Shown piece after piece: positions 1-9,246 of a stretch of 26,836 bases of DNA. Numbering within the stretch: the first letter of the stretch is position 1; each line of letters starts with the position of its first letter. The notes beneath the pieces were generated by a model. The model did no database searches. It was not told the DNA's origin and saw only the letters and a program-made list of their open reading frames with translations. The translations under genes were made by a program, and so were the position numbers. Origin of the DNA: Paracoccaceae bacterium (lineage in GTDB: Bacteria > Pseudomonadota > Alphaproteobacteria > Rhodobacterales > Rhodobacteraceae); assembly GCA_009922885.1 (NCBI GenBank), contig RFUP01000003.1, forward strand, positions 1-26,836, given 5' to 3'.

Positions 1-18
1 CCGCCCCGATCGGGGCGG
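1..18 (-). terminator. Probable terminator hairpin after the bactofilin gene (cut by window edge)
   Basis: Positions 1-18 form a perfect 9+9 bp GC-rich palindrome (CCGCCCCGA / TCGGGGCGG). It lies 21 bp beyond the stop codon of the minus-strand bactofilin gene. The U-tract expected on the minus strand would fall before position 1, so it cannot be checked here. Position and shape fit an intrinsic terminator of the M23 peptidase-bactofilin operon. Confidence 0.55.
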
Positions 19-39
19 CTCTTAAAATCTGTTTGCCGA

Positions 40-546
40 TCAGCTGTTGCTCTCGGTCCCGCCAGTCCCGAGGGGCGGCAGCGAAACCTTCGAGCCACCT
101 TTCGACAGAGGGTCGTCCGCACGCTGAACGGAACCTTCGAAGTGGGCACCGGATTCGATTGCGATGGTCTTGTGGATGATGTCGCCTTCCACACGTGCTG
201 TGGAGGATAGGCGCACTTTCAAGCCGCGCACACGGCCTACGATGCGGCCATTGATCACGACGTCATCCGCCATGATCTCGCCCTTGACGGTGGCGGTTTC
301 ACCAACGGTCAGGAGGTGGGCACGAATATCACCCTCCACGGTGCCTTCGATCTGGATGTCGCCCGTGGTCTTGAGGTTGCCAACGATGTGAAGGTCTGAG
401 GACAGAACCGATGCTGGCGGCTTCGGTTTCGGAGCCGAGGGCTTGAATTCAGGTGTGGGAGCGCGGGCCGCCTCGGGGGCTGTTGCGGGCTTCGGGGCCT
501 CTGCTGCTTTGGGGCCTGGCTCGTTGATTTTGCTTTTAGAAAACAT
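40..546 (-). CDS. Bactofilin (polymer-forming cytoskeletal protein)
   Basis: The protein has 168 residues. Bactofilins assemble without nucleotide into filaments at the inner membrane and position cell-wall enzymes. The first ~48 residues are low-complexity and rich in Pro, Ala and Lys. A DUF583-type core follows from about residue 50 to 142, with the short repeating hydrophobic/Gly pattern of a right-handed beta-helix (GDIQIEGTVEGDIRA, VVINGRIVGRVRG). The tail is polar. Length and architecture are normal for the family. The ATG lies inside the end of the upstream M23 peptidase gene (11-bp overlap), so the two are co-transcribed and probably translationally coupled. Bactofilin plus M23 peptidase is a recurring pair, for example CcmA with Csd1 in Helicobacter, which suggests a joint role in cell shape or local wall remodelling. 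The family call is firm; the exact cellular role is inferred. Confidence 0.93.
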   Translation of the reverse strand: MFSKSKINEPGPKAAEAPKPATAPEAARAPTPEFKPSAPKPKPPASVLSSDLHIVGNLKTTGDIQIEGTVEGDIRAHLLTVGETATVKGEIMADDVVINGRIVGRVRGLKVRLSSTARVEGDIIHKTIAIESGAHFEGSVQRADDPLSKGGSKVSLPPLGTGGTESNS

Positions 547-1867
547 CGTTCGCTGCCTTGATGTAGATCATCGGATTCACGGGTTGCCCACCTACGCGCA
601 CTTCGTAGTGCAGGTGAGGCCCTGTTACACGTCCAGACGCTCCCATATCACCAATACGCTGCCCGCGCGAGACCCTTTGGCCAACGCTGACGTTCAGACG
701 GTTCATATGGGCATAGCGCGTTTCAATACCGAACTCGTGCTGGATCTTCACGAGGCGGCCGTATCCCGAAGCCCAACCGGCATGGACAACAACGCCATCG
801 GCGGTGGCATAGAGAGGCGTGCCGACTGGGCCGGCAAAATCCACACCCGCATGCATACGGCGACCACCCGTTTTCGGGTCACGACGGTAGCCAAAGCCTG
901 AGGTGAAACGGAAGCCAGACTTCACCGGAACCGCGAAAGGTGCCTTTTGGGCCGCGATGCGGTAAAGGTTCAACTGGTCCATCTGGGATAGAAGGCGATT
1001 TGCGCGGGTTTCATCCAACGTCGGAGCGAGACCCTTAGTGGAGAAGGTGATCGGTGTGAGCGGCCCGCCTTGACCCGCGTAGCCGCGGCGTACCTGGCTC
1101 AGAACGCGGTCCGTATCCATCCCTGCGGCACGGAACATCTTGTCGAGAGGCTTTACCGAAATCGTCATGGCGTCTTCAAGTTGGCGGAAGATCGTGCCGT
1201 TTTTCTCTTCCATTGACTTGATTTGCGCGGCCATTTCTTCTGCCTGAATGAGCGCTGCCTGGGCGTTTTCCTCTATCTGGTCGCGCTCGCGCGCCGTATC
1301 GGCCAGCGCTTCGATCATCATGTCCAGAGTGCCAGGGGCGGTGCCGGCAGAAGCCAACACGACTTTGCCGTTGCCATCGGCGGCGGCCATCAAGCCGTTC
1401 GCTTCGCTCTTGGCGGCCTCACGTTCTTTAATGGTGCGGCGTAATGTCGATTGGATGACTTCGATCCCCGTCTCCAATTCACGACGACGGGTTTCCGAAC
1501 TGAGTAGCTCCGATTGCATCAGCGAAATCTGGTCCAGCGCTGCATTGAAGCGATCTTGTGCAGCAAGAGCCTCAGCCGCTCGCGTGTCGCGTTCTGTGGC
1601 GAGTGAATTGAGGCGATTCTCGTATGTCCGCTGGTCGCGGCGGGCTTGCTCGCGGAAGTTGCCTGCGCCGATGGAGTCCATCAGCAGGATGGCGGTAGCG
1701 ATAATTGTCCAACCCACAAAAAACGATGCACCGAGAAAGGCGACCATCTGGGTGGCAGGCTTTAGCCGGATGAAGCGTGTATCGGTTTCAGAGCGCAGAA
1801 AAACCCGACGCTCCGGAAACCAGCGCTCTAGAGCCGCATCGATGCGGATCGCAAGACGTGTTCTCAC
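536..1867 (-). CDS. M23 family metallopeptidase (LytM-type, membrane-anchored)
   Basis: The protein has 443 residues and probably acts on peptidoglycan in the periplasm. A short basic cytoplasmic N-terminus is followed by one membrane segment at about residues 41-65. A long Glu/Ala/Arg-rich region, likely coiled coil, runs from about 70 to 240. The C-terminal peptidase M23 domain covers about 325-437. The expected zinc ligands are present: H339 and D343 (HAGVD) and H420 (HLH), with H387 (YAHM) and H418 also conserved, so the enzyme looks catalytically intact. The start is a GTG at 1865-1867 preceded by AAGGGACGG at good spacing. The bactofilin gene overlaps its 3' end. Coiled coil plus M23 resembles Csd1/LmdC-like and EnvC-like proteins; the single transmembrane anchor and the bactofilin partner favour a wall-shaping role over a division-activator role. 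An imperfect CtrA-like site lies about 73 bp upstream. Confidence 0.93.
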   Translation of the reverse strand: MRTRLAIRIDAALERWFPERRVFLRSETDTRFIRLKPATQMVAFLGASFFVGWTIIATAILLMDSIGAGNFREQARRDQRTYENRLNSLATERDTRAAEALAAQDRFNAALDQISLMQSELLSSETRRRELETGIEVIQSTLRRTIKEREAAKSEANGLMAAADGNGKVVLASAGTAPGTLDMMIEALADTARERDQIEENAQAALIQAEEMAAQIKSMEEKNGTIFRQLEDAMTISVKPLDKMFRAAGMDTDRVLSQVRRGYAGQGGPLTPITFSTKGLAPTLDETRANRLLSQMDQLNLYRIAAQKAPFAVPVKSGFRFTSGFGYRRDPKTGGRRMHAGVDFAGPVGTPLYATADGVVVHAGWASGYGRLVKIQHEFGIETRYAHMNRLNVSVGQRVSRGQRIGDMGASGRVTGPHLHYEVRVGGQPVNPMIYIKAANDVF

Positions 1868-2052
1868 GTGTCCGTCCCTTATTATTGTCCCCTGTGCGGG
1901 CCAAGCGTGTTTCGTTGAACACAGCCCGCGAAGGTCTGGTTAACCAGAGCTTGACGATCCAGCAACCTTTTTCGATCCGCGATTCGAACCTTTCGGGCGA
2001 TTTCCGCTGATCTGGCGGAAAACCGCCGAACTATTTGAAAGCAGGGCAGAAC

Positions 2053-2880
2053 TCAGCCGCGCTGCGGCGTTTCGTGCACCAGCGGCCAGTAAAAATCTGG
2101 TGGTAGCCCCGCTTCCGCCCGCTTTTCTTCATTGAAAGGTGGCTTCAGGGAACCGGGAAAATACTGGCGTACCAGCCTGTGGAACGCGTCTTTTGGATCG
2201 AGCCCGTCACGACCGCAAAGCCAGTTAAACCATTTCGCCCCGTACGCCACATGCCCGACTTCCTCGGCATAAATGGTCTTGAGCGCCGCGACGGTGTCGG
2301 CCTCTCCGGCTTTTTCGAAAATGGCGATCATGCCGGGTGTCACGTCCAGCCCGCGGGCTTCGAGAACCATGGGCACCACGGCAAGGCGGCCTTGCAAGTC
2401 CTCGGTCGTATCCGCTGCGGCGCGCCACATGCCGGCATGCGCGGGCAGGGCGCCATAGTGGCTTCCCATCCGTTCAAGGCAATCGCAAATCAGGTTGAAG
2501 TGTTTGGATTCTTCGGCCGCCGCTTTGACCCAGTCATCGTAGAATCCGAGCGGCATAGGGATATGCCCAAACCGCGCCACGATATCCCAATGCAGATCGA
2601 CCGCGTTCAATTCAATATGGGCCACAGCATGAAGGAGCGCGATCCGCCCCTGCACTGAACCCGGTCGGCGCCTTGGCACTTCATTGGGAGGAAGAAGCTC
2701 GGGCTTCTCCGGTCGCGCCGGGTCTGGCGGGGGAGCGGCCTGCCCGACGACGAGTGGCGTTCCGGCGTCGCGCGCCGCAAACCATGCTTCTGCATGCGCC
2801 TTCGAAAGGGCCGTCTTCTGCCGGCCATCTGCTGTCGTCAGCACTTGAACGGCCATTTGTGTCAGGGAAAGCACAGTCAT
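2053..2880 (-). CDS. DUF455 family ferritin-like protein
   Basis: The protein has 275 residues and belongs to DUF455, a ferritin-like four-helix family of unproven biochemical function. Candidate di-metal ligands occur in helical context: E90 (AHIELNAVDL), E123/E124 with H127 (AAEESKHF), E174 (MVLEAR), and E206/E207 with H210 (YAEEVGHVAYG). This pattern suggests a carboxylate-bridged di-iron centre. The N-terminal ~60 residues are a less conserved Pro-rich extension. The start is an ATG 13 bp after the stop of the upstream peroxiredoxin gene, so the two almost certainly form an operon. Pairing with a peroxidase would fit iron or oxidative-stress handling, but that is inference from context only. 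The Shine-Dalgarno sequence is weak, consistent with coupling to the upstream gene. Confidence 0.88.
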   Translation of the reverse strand: MTVLSLTQMAVQVLTTADGRQKTALSKAHAEAWFAARDAGTPLVVGQAAPPPDPARPEKPELLPPNEVPRRRPGSVQGRIALLHAVAHIELNAVDLHWDIVARFGHIPMPLGFYDDWVKAAAEESKHFNLICDCLERMGSHYGALPAHAGMWRAAADTTEDLQGRLAVVPMVLEARGLDVTPGMIAIFEKAGEADTVAALKTIYAEEVGHVAYGAKWFNWLCGRDGLDPKDAFHRLVRQYFPGSLKPPFNEEKRAEAGLPPDFYWPLVHETPQRG

Positions 2881-2893
2881 CTTAGCTCGTGGG

Positions 2894-3352
2894 TTAAAGC
2901 GATTTCACCGCTTCGAGCACTTCCTCGGCATGCCCGTCAACCTTCACTTTGTTCCAGACGCGCGCGATCTTGCCATTTCCATCAATAAGGAAAGTTGAAC
3001 GCTCAATGCCCATGTAGGTCTTGCCGTACATGCTCTTTTCTTTCCACACACCATAGCCTTCACAGACCTCGTCAGTGTCGGAGAGCAGTCCAACAGTCAG
3101 CGCGTGTTTCTTGGAAAACTTCTCATGCTTCTCAACGCTATCCTTGGAAATCCCGAAAACGACGGCTCCCGCAGCGGTGAATTCAGCAAGCAGAGATGAA
3201 AACGCGAGAGCTTCCTTGGTGCAGCCGGACGTGTCGTCTTTTGGGTAGAAATACAAAACAACCGGGGCAGGGCGGAGCGTAGACAGAGTTACGTCCTGTC
3301 CACCGTCACGTTTCAGCGTAAAATCGGGGGCGATTTCATTCGGGCTAGGCAT
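2894..3352 (-). CDS. bcp: Peroxiredoxin of the Bcp/PrxQ type
   Basis: The protein has 152 residues and is a thioredoxin-fold thiol peroxidase that reduces hydrogen peroxide and organic hydroperoxides. The start at 3352 is chosen because GAGGAG precedes that ATG at 8-bp spacing; an upstream in-frame ATG at 3385 lacks such a site. The peroxidatic cysteine is C44 in the motif DDTSGCTKEA. The residue five positions on, where E. coli Bcp has its resolving Cys, is Leu49. The only other cysteine is C97 (DTDEVCEGYGV), which sits where some PrxQ proteins carry a resolving Cys in helix 3. It may therefore be an atypical two-Cys enzyme of that subtype or act as a one-Cys enzyme. It is first in an operon with the DUF455 gene. 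Confidence 0.93.
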   Translation of the reverse strand: MPSPNEIAPDFTLKRDGGQDVTLSTLRPAPVVLYFYPKDDTSGCTKEALAFSSLLAEFTAAGAVVFGISKDSVEKHEKFSKKHALTVGLLSDTDEVCEGYGVWKEKSMYGKTYMGIERSTFLIDGNGKIARVWNKVKVDGHAEEVLEAVKSL

Positions 3353-3414
3353 GTTCTTGCTCCTCAATACGTCTGTCTCTGGCATAATAGAGCGGGGCAG
3401 GGCAGAATAAAGCC

Positions 3415-6400
3415 TTGCCGAAAAAAGATAAACGCGCGAACCCAGCAGGCATGACCAACGCCCGGAACACCTCAGATGCCAGCCAAAGCGAGGGCGATGG
3501 CGGCCATATGCTGAAAGGCCCGCGCCATTCAGTCTGGATGCGTGTTCTTAGAAGCCTTATTTATGCAACGGCTTTGGTGCTGGCTATAGCCGCTGGTGCC
3601 ATTCTGTACTTGATCGAAAGGCCCGTCGTCTTACCGCTTTGGGCACGCGAGCGGGTCGAAAACGCACTCGATCAGTCGCTAGGCGATCTCAGGCTCCGTT
3701 TCGGCGAAGTCACGGTCGTTGTTCAGGAAGGCTGGCGTCCGCGTCTTCGGTTCCGCGATGTGGTGTTGTCTGAAAAAGATGCGCTTGCGCCTCTGGTCAC
3801 TCTGCAAGAGTTCGAGACTGGCTTGTCGCGTGACGCATTGTTCGAAGGAGCGTTCAAGCCTCGTGTGATGCAACTGACGGGAGGCTATCTTGTCCTTCGG
3901 CGCGACAGGGAAGGTGTTTTTCAACTCTCGCTCGGGGAAGCACTCAAGCCTATCGGTGCGGCTCCCACGCTTCCAGAGCTGATCCAAAGTATTGACGAGG
4001 TTTTCTCAGTATCAGCCCTCGAACGTCTGACACGCATTCAGGTGGAAGGCCTCGCTCTGCGTTTTGAAGACCAGCTTTCCGATCGCGCATGGAACATCGA
4101 CGGGGGGCGCTTGCTGCTCACGCGGCAGAACGATGCGATCAGTGTCCGCGCGGATGCGGCTTTGCTGGGCGGCTATGACTACGCAACAGTTCTTGAGGCA
4201 ACGTACGATAGCCGCTTGGGTGCACAGGAAGCGCGCTTCGGGGTGAATTTCGAAGATCTCGCAGCTACCGATCTGGCCGATGAAGTGCCCGCTTTGGCTT
4301 GGCTTTCTGGTGTGCGTGCGCCGATCTCCGGCTCTTTGCGCAGTGCAACAAGCCTGGACGGATCGCTGGGGCCTCTATCTGGCACTCTTACAATCGGCTC
4401 GGGCGCACTCCAACCGCGGGATGATGCCACGCCGATCCCGTTCGATGGTGCTCGGAGTTATTTCACCTTTGACCCCAAGACGGCAACGCTCAGATTCGAT
4501 GAACTTTCCGTCACCAGCAAATGGCTATCGGGGCGTGCCGAAGGCAAAGTGATCATCGAAACAGGAAAAAGTGGCAGGCCTGAAGCCGTTGTCGGGCAGG
4601 TTCGCCTCCAGAACGTCAAAGTCGGGTCGGATATCCTTAATGATGATCCGCTGGACATCGACGAGTTGTTCATGGATGGGCGGTTACGCCTCGATCCGTT
4701 TGTTCTGAATATCGGTCAACTCTCCCTGCGCGAGAACGATGTCCGCGGTTGGGCAAAAGGTGAGGTCTCCGCTGCTCCCGGAGGATGGGAAATCGCGCTT
4801 GATGCGAAAATTCCCGACGCATCTTCTGCCAGCCTCTTGCCCCTCTGGCCGCGGATACTCGCTCCGAAAGCGCGGGAGTGGGTGGAAAATAATTTGCTCA
4901 GGGGAACGTTCAGCGATTTTCAGGCCTCTGTGCGGAGTACGCCCGGAGGCAAACCCATCTCTGCCCTTTCCTTTGCGTTCAAGAATACTTCTTTCGTTGC
5001 GGTAAAGGGATTGCCTCCTGTCGAGAACGCTTCCGGTTTCGCAAGCCTTGCCAAGCAACGGTTCAGTGTGACCGCGGAAGCCGGAACAATTCTTCCGCCG
5101 CAAGGCGGCGCGCTTGACGTGTCCGGTACGCATTTCATTGTGCCCGATGTTCTCATCAAGGGGGCACCCGCCGAAGTTCAGACCCAAATCTCTGGCACGG
5201 TGACGGGGCTCTTGTCTCTCCTTGACGCCGAGCCTCTGCGTCTTCTGCAAAAGGCAGGTCAGCCCGTTGTGCTTGCGGATGGCCGTTTGACGGGTAAAGC
5301 GCGCCTCGTTTTTCCTCTCGTCAAAGGGGTGAAACCTGATCAGGTTGAAGTTTCCGCCAATGGCCAGATCCGCGATGTTCGCTCCTCCATTTTGGTGCCG
5401 GGGCGGGAGCTGTCGGCGTCCACGCTGGATTTCAAAGCCGAAAAGAACATTCTGACCATTAATGGGGCCGCAAGGGTCGGCATAGTGCCAATACAGGGTA
5501 CCGTTACTCTGCCGTTGAAAAAGGGAGAGATCACGCCGCAAGTCGTCGCTGAGGTCGAACTATCAGATCGCTTTCTCAAAGAGTTCAATATTGCCCTTCC
5601 GCAAGGGTCAGTCAGTGGTCGTGGTCTTGGTCGTTTAACGCTCGCGCTCGGGAAAGAGGATAGGAAAGCGTTTTCGCTATCGTCTAACTTGAAAGGCGTC
5701 GGTCTTTCCGTACCGCAAATCGGCTGGTCGTTGCCCCAAGGCCAGTCTGGCACGTTTGAGATCAATGGGGAGCTTTCGTCACCACCAAAAATTGAGAGCG
5801 TCTCGCTATCCGCAGAAGGGTTGTCGGCAAAAGGGCAAATAAGGCTGACCGAAGCCGGGGAATTGGATCGCGTAAACCTGACCGCCCTGAAAGTAGGAAA
5901 CTGGCTTGAGAGTTCGGTACTCTTGACAGGACGGGGCGCTGGCAAGGCTCCTGCGGTTGCCGTAACAGGTGGTTGGATCGATCTGCGCAAGACAAGCTTT
6001 GGTGGCGAAAGCGGTTCAAATAACGGGAAAGCCGAGGGTGGTGGCCCCATAACCCTGTCGCTCGACAAACTGATTGTCAGCGAGGGGATTACTCTGACGA
6101 ACTTCGCTGGCCGTTTCGAGACGGCGAAGGGCTTTGACGGCGTGTTCCAAGCCCGCGTAAACGGCAAAGCTCCTGTACGCGGGCAGGTGCTGCCACAGAA
6201 CGGGCGCACGGGTTTTCGCATTACCTCGGATGATGCCGGCGCGGTTTTTGCCGCGGCAGGCCTACTGAAGAAGGCCTCAGGAGGTGAGCTTGATTTGACA
6301 ATGCGCCCAGCAAGACAGGCGGGCATCTATGACGGCGCGTTGCGGGTAAAGAACATCCGCCTCCGGGAAGCGCCCGCAATGGCTGCACTCCTGAGCGCTG

Positions 6401-6780
6401 TCTCTGTCGTTGGTCTCTTAGAGCAACTCGACGGCCAGGGGATCCCGTTCATGGAAGTGGACGCGGACTTCCATCTTTCTCCTACAACGGCCACCGTGCT
6501 TCGTTCTTCCGCCGTCGGCGCTTCCATCGGGCTTTCCATGGATGGAACCTATGATCTCAAGAGTGGGGTCATGAACATGCAGGGGGTCGTTTCACCTCTC
6601 TACTTGTTGAATGGTATCGGCTCGATCCTGACCCGAAAAGGGGAAGGCCTGCTCGGGTTCAACTACCGTCTTGAAGGGCAGGCCGTGAACCCCAAAGTGT
6701 TCGTCAACCCGCTTTCAATCTTTACGCCGGGCATGTTCCGCGAGATATTCCGCCGCCCGCCTCCCAAGGTTACTCAATGA
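3415..6780 (+). CDS. AsmA-like / YhdP-family (DUF3971) protein
   Basis: The protein has 1121 residues with this start. It has a single N-terminal membrane anchor (about residues 45-66) followed by a very long, mostly beta periplasmic region, the architecture of AsmA-like bridge proteins such as YhdP and TamB. Those carry phospholipid from the inner to the outer membrane. The C-terminal part, with a segment ending near VVSPLYLLNGIGSIL and GFNYRLEGQAVNPKVFVNPLS, resembles the AsmA-like C-terminal region. The start is uncertain: 3415 is a TTG, and in-frame ATGs at 3451 and 3508 precede the membrane segment; none has a clear ribosome site. It is divergent from bcp (62 bp apart) and overlaps queA by four bases (ATGA), so the two are co-translated. 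Lipid transport is inferred from the family, not shown here. Confidence 0.85.
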   Translation: MPKKDKRANPAGMTNARNTSDASQSEGDGGHMLKGPRHSVWMRVLRSLIYATALVLAIAAGAILYLIERPVVLPLWARERVENALDQSLGDLRLRFGEVTVVVQEGWRPRLRFRDVVLSEKDALAPLVTLQEFETGLSRDALFEGAFKPRVMQLTGGYLVLRRDREGVFQLSLGEALKPIGAAPTLPELIQSIDEVFSVSALERLTRIQVEGLALRFEDQLSDRAWNIDGGRLLLTRQNDAISVRADAALLGGYDYATVLEATYDSRLGAQEARFGVNFEDLAATDLADEVPALAWLSGVRAPISGSLRSATSLDGSLGPLSGTLTIGSGALQPRDDATPIPFDGARSYFTFDPKTATLRFDELSVTSKWLSGRAEGKVIIETGKSGRPEAVVGQVRLQNVKVGSDILNDDPLDIDELFMDGRLRLDPFVLNIGQLSLRENDVRGWAKGEVSAAPGGWEIALDAKIPDASSASLLPLWPRILAPKAREWVENNLLRGTFSDFQASVRSTPGGKPISALSFAFKNTSFVAVKGLPPVENASGFASLAKQRFSVTAEAGTILPPQGGALDVSGTHFIVPDVLIKGAPAEVQTQISGTVTGLLSLLDAEPLRLLQKAGQPVVLADGRLTGKARLVFPLVKGVKPDQVEVSANGQIRDVRSSILVPGRELSASTLDFKAEKNILTINGAARVGIVPIQGTVTLPLKKGEITPQVVAEVELSDRFLKEFNIALPQGSVSGRGLGRLTLALGKEDRKAFSLSSNLKGVGLSVPQIGWSLPQGQSGTFEINGELSSPPKIESVSLSAEGLSAKGQIRLTEAGELDRVNLTALKVGNWLESSVLLTGRGAGKAPAVAVTGGWIDLRKTSFGGESGSNNGKAEGGGPITLSLDKLIVSEGITLTNFAGRFETAKGFDGVFQARVNGKAPVRGQVLPQNGRTGFRITSDDAGAVFAAAGLLKKASGGELDLTMRPARQAGIYDGALRVKNIRLREAPAMAALLSAVSVVGLLEQLDGQGIPFMEVDADFHLSPTTATVLRSSAVGASIGLSMDGTYDLKSGVMNMQGVVSPLYLLNGIGSILTRKGEGLLGFNYRLEGQAVNPKVFVNPLSIFTPGMFREIFRRPPPKVTQ

Positions 6781-7832
6781 AACTCTCCGACTTCGACTTT
6801 CCTCTGCCGGACGATTTGATCGCCACTCGGCCTGCCAAACCGCGCTCTTCTGCACGCCTTTTGGTCGCAGAAGGGGACCGGATAACGGATGCACAGGTAT
6901 TCGATATCGGCCAGTGGCTCCGGCCCGGAGACCGCCTAGTTCTGAATGACACCAAAGTCATTCCAGCTAGGCTCTCTGGGCTCCGGTTGCGCGAAGGCAG
7001 CGCAGAAGGCGGAGAAGCGCGGATTGAAGTGACCTTGCTCGAACCACGCGCCAATAACCATTGGGCCGCCTTGCTCAAACCTTTGAAGAAAGTGCGCGAG
7101 GGCGAAGAAATCCGCTTCACTGACCGGCTATCGGCGCGGCTGATCGCGAAAAAAGACGGGCAGGGGCTCATTGAATTCTCTCTCGTGGGGAGCGATCTCG
7201 AAGCTGAACTTGATGTTGCAGGGAATATGCCACTCCCGCCTTACATAGCCGCCAAACGGGCGGCGGATGCGCAGGATCGGCAGGATTATCAAACTGTCTG
7301 GGCCCGCAATCCGGGGGCTGTTGCCGCGCCGACGGCGTCTCTTCACTTTGATGCACCGCTCCTTTCAGCACTTGAAGAAATGGGCGTCAGTTTCACCCAA
7401 GTCACGCTTCATGTCGGTGCGGGAACCTTCCTGCCCGTCAAAGTCGAAGATGTGACGACGCATAAAATGCACGCCGAATGGGGGGAGGTGAGCAAGTCGG
7501 CCGCAGAGGAGATTGCCGCCACTAAGGCACAGGGCGGTCGCGTGATCCCTGTCGGAACAACGGCTTTGCGGTTGATCGAAACCGCCGCGCGCGACACGGG
7601 CCATATCCAGCCTTGGGTCGGTCCCACGGATATTTTCATTTATCCGGGCTTCGAGTTCCGCTGTGCCGATGCCCTCATGACCAACTTCCACCTTCCGAAA
7701 TCGACGCTCATGATGCTGGTTTCTGCGCTCATGGGGCCAGATCGTATCAGAGCAATATATGATCATGCATTGCGTGAGAAATACCGCTTTTTCTCCTATG
7801 GTGACGCATCTCTCCTGATCCCGAACCCGTGA
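6777..7832 (+). CDS. queA: S-adenosylmethionine:tRNA ribosyltransferase-isomerase QueA
   Basis: The protein has 351 residues, the usual length for the family. QueA moves the ribosyl part of S-adenosylmethionine onto 7-aminomethyl-7-deazaguanine at tRNA position 34, giving epoxyqueuosine. Typical QueA sequences are present: the N-terminal FDFPLPDDLIATRPAKPRSSARLLV, here seen around residues 6-30, then LNDTKVIPARL, VTLHVGAGTFLPVK, and a C-terminal TNFHLPKSTLMMLVSA. The ATG overlaps the TGA of the AsmA-like gene (ATGA), indicating translational coupling. The pairing with an envelope gene appears to be positional rather than functional. No terminator is evident downstream; the MFS gene begins 115 bp later. 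Confidence 0.97.
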   Translation: MKLSDFDFPLPDDLIATRPAKPRSSARLLVAEGDRITDAQVFDIGQWLRPGDRLVLNDTKVIPARLSGLRLREGSAEGGEARIEVTLLEPRANNHWAALLKPLKKVREGEEIRFTDRLSARLIAKKDGQGLIEFSLVGSDLEAELDVAGNMPLPPYIAAKRAADAQDRQDYQTVWARNPGAVAAPTASLHFDAPLLSALEEMGVSFTQVTLHVGAGTFLPVKVEDVTTHKMHAEWGEVSKSAAEEIAATKAQGGRVIPVGTTALRLIETAARDTGHIQPWVGPTDIFIYPGFEFRCADALMTNFHLPKSTLMMLVSALMGPDRIRAIYDHALREKYRFFSYGDASLLIPNP

Positions 7833-7946
7833 GGCCGTCGGGCTGGACATCCGGGGCGTCGCTTGCAAGAGGTGGCAACGGATTGAATGTCCATTACAGT
7901 CTAAAAAATTAGTCCGGCAGACGGTCAGGCCAGTGCGGAGAAACCG

Positions 7947-9206
7947 ATGCTCTCTTTCTTGAATAACGCTTGGGCCTTGCTGCTTGGAGTTATGCTCTTG
8001 ATGATCGGCAACGGTTTGCAAGGCACATTGCTCGGCGTGCGTGGTTCAATTGAAGGGTTCTCGACCTTCGAGATGTCCGTTGTGATGTCGGCCTATTTCC
8101 TCGGCTTCCTCTTCGCGAGCCGCGTCGTGCCCAAGATGATCAGGAATGTTGGGCATGTGAGAGTGTTCGCAGCTCTCGCCTCCTTCATTTCTGCAGTGCT
8201 CATTCTGTATCCTGCCTTGGCAAATCCATGGGTCTGGGCAGTTGGGCGTGTGATCATCGGTTTTTGCTTCTGCGGCGTCTACATTACCGCTGAGAGCTGG
8301 CTAAACGCAGCTGCAACCAATGAAACCAGAGGTAAGGCGCTTTCGCTTTACATGCTTGTGCAGGTCGTCGGGATCGTGATTGCGCAAGGCTTGTTGCTGG
8401 TCGCCGATCCCGGTGGCTTCATTCTGTTCGTTATTCCGTCAATCCTAGTTTCCATTGCGGTTGCTCCTATTCTTCTTGCGGCTTCCCCGACACCAGCCTT
8501 CGATTCCACCAAACCTATGAGCCTCAAGCGGCTCTGGGAGGCATCGCCTTTGGGCTGCATGGGAATGTTCCTTCTCGGCGGCGTCTTCGCCGCGCAGTTC
8601 GGCATGAGCGCGGTTTACGGTGGCAAAGCAGGCCTGACACTGCCGCAGATCTCTGCTTTTGTGGCGTCATTCTATGTTGGTGCGATCCTCCTGCAATTTC
8701 CCATCGGCTGGGTGTCGGACCGCATGGATCGGCGACTTCTCATACTGGTCGTCGCTGCAGGTGGTGGCTTGGCATCTGTCTTGGGGGCATTCGGAGGAGC
8801 CAATTTCTCTTTCCTTTTGCTTGCGGCCGCGATTATCGGCGGCACCTCGAACCCGCTTTATTCCTTGCTGATCGCTTACACGAATGACTACTTGTCCCGT
8901 GACGACATGGCTGGGGCTTCCGGTGGACTTTTGTTCATCAACGGCTTGGGCGCAATTGCCGGCCCGATCATAATCGGTTGGTCGATGGATGCCTTTGGCG
9001 CGCGCGGCTATTTCCTCTTGATGGCTGTGCTGCTTGGCTTGCTTGTAGCCTATGCGGCTTGGCGGATGACGCGCAGGCCAGCGCCCAGTGTACAAGACAC
9101 TGGCGCCTTCGCTCCACTGTCACCTACGTCGTCTCTCGTCGCCGTCGAGCTGGCTCAGGAATATTCCCAGGAATCGACCGAACAGGACAGAGATGAACCT
9201 CGGTGA
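7947..9206 (+). CDS. MFS transporter (YcaD-like)
   Basis: The protein has 419 residues and about twelve hydrophobic segments, so it is an inner-membrane major facilitator superfamily transporter. A motif-A-like loop (GWVSDRMDRRL, about residues 252-262) and the TAESWLNAAATNETRGKALS stretch near 115-134 resemble the YcaD/CynX-like branch. The substrate cannot be read from the sequence. The C-terminal ~35 residues are polar and rich in Ser, Gln and Glu, probably cytoplasmic and poorly conserved. The start ATG has GGAG at good spacing. The 114 bp between queA and this gene contain no obvious terminator, so partial read-through is possible. Confidence 0.9.
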   Translation: MLSFLNNAWALLLGVMLLMIGNGLQGTLLGVRGSIEGFSTFEMSVVMSAYFLGFLFASRVVPKMIRNVGHVRVFAALASFISAVLILYPALANPWVWAVGRVIIGFCFCGVYITAESWLNAAATNETRGKALSLYMLVQVVGIVIAQGLLLVADPGGFILFVIPSILVSIAVAPILLAASPTPAFDSTKPMSLKRLWEASPLGCMGMFLLGGVFAAQFGMSAVYGGKAGLTLPQISAFVASFYVGAILLQFPIGWVSDRMDRRLLILVVAAGGGLASVLGAFGGANFSFLLLAAAIIGGTSNPLYSLLIAYTNDYLSRDDMAGASGGLLFINGLGAIAGPIIIGWSMDAFGARGYFLLMAVLLGLLVAYAAWRMTRRPAPSVQDTGAFAPLSPTSSLVAVELAQEYSQESTEQDRDEPR

Positions 9207-9246
9207 TTTTCTTTCAAAATATGAAGAAAACGTCTGTCCGTATCCA

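Noticed and set aside
5340..6326. Long antisense open frame within the AsmA-like gene
   Set aside because: It lies wholly inside a well-supported gene on the other strand, is Ser/Pro-rich as expected of shadow frames, and shows no recognisable domain.
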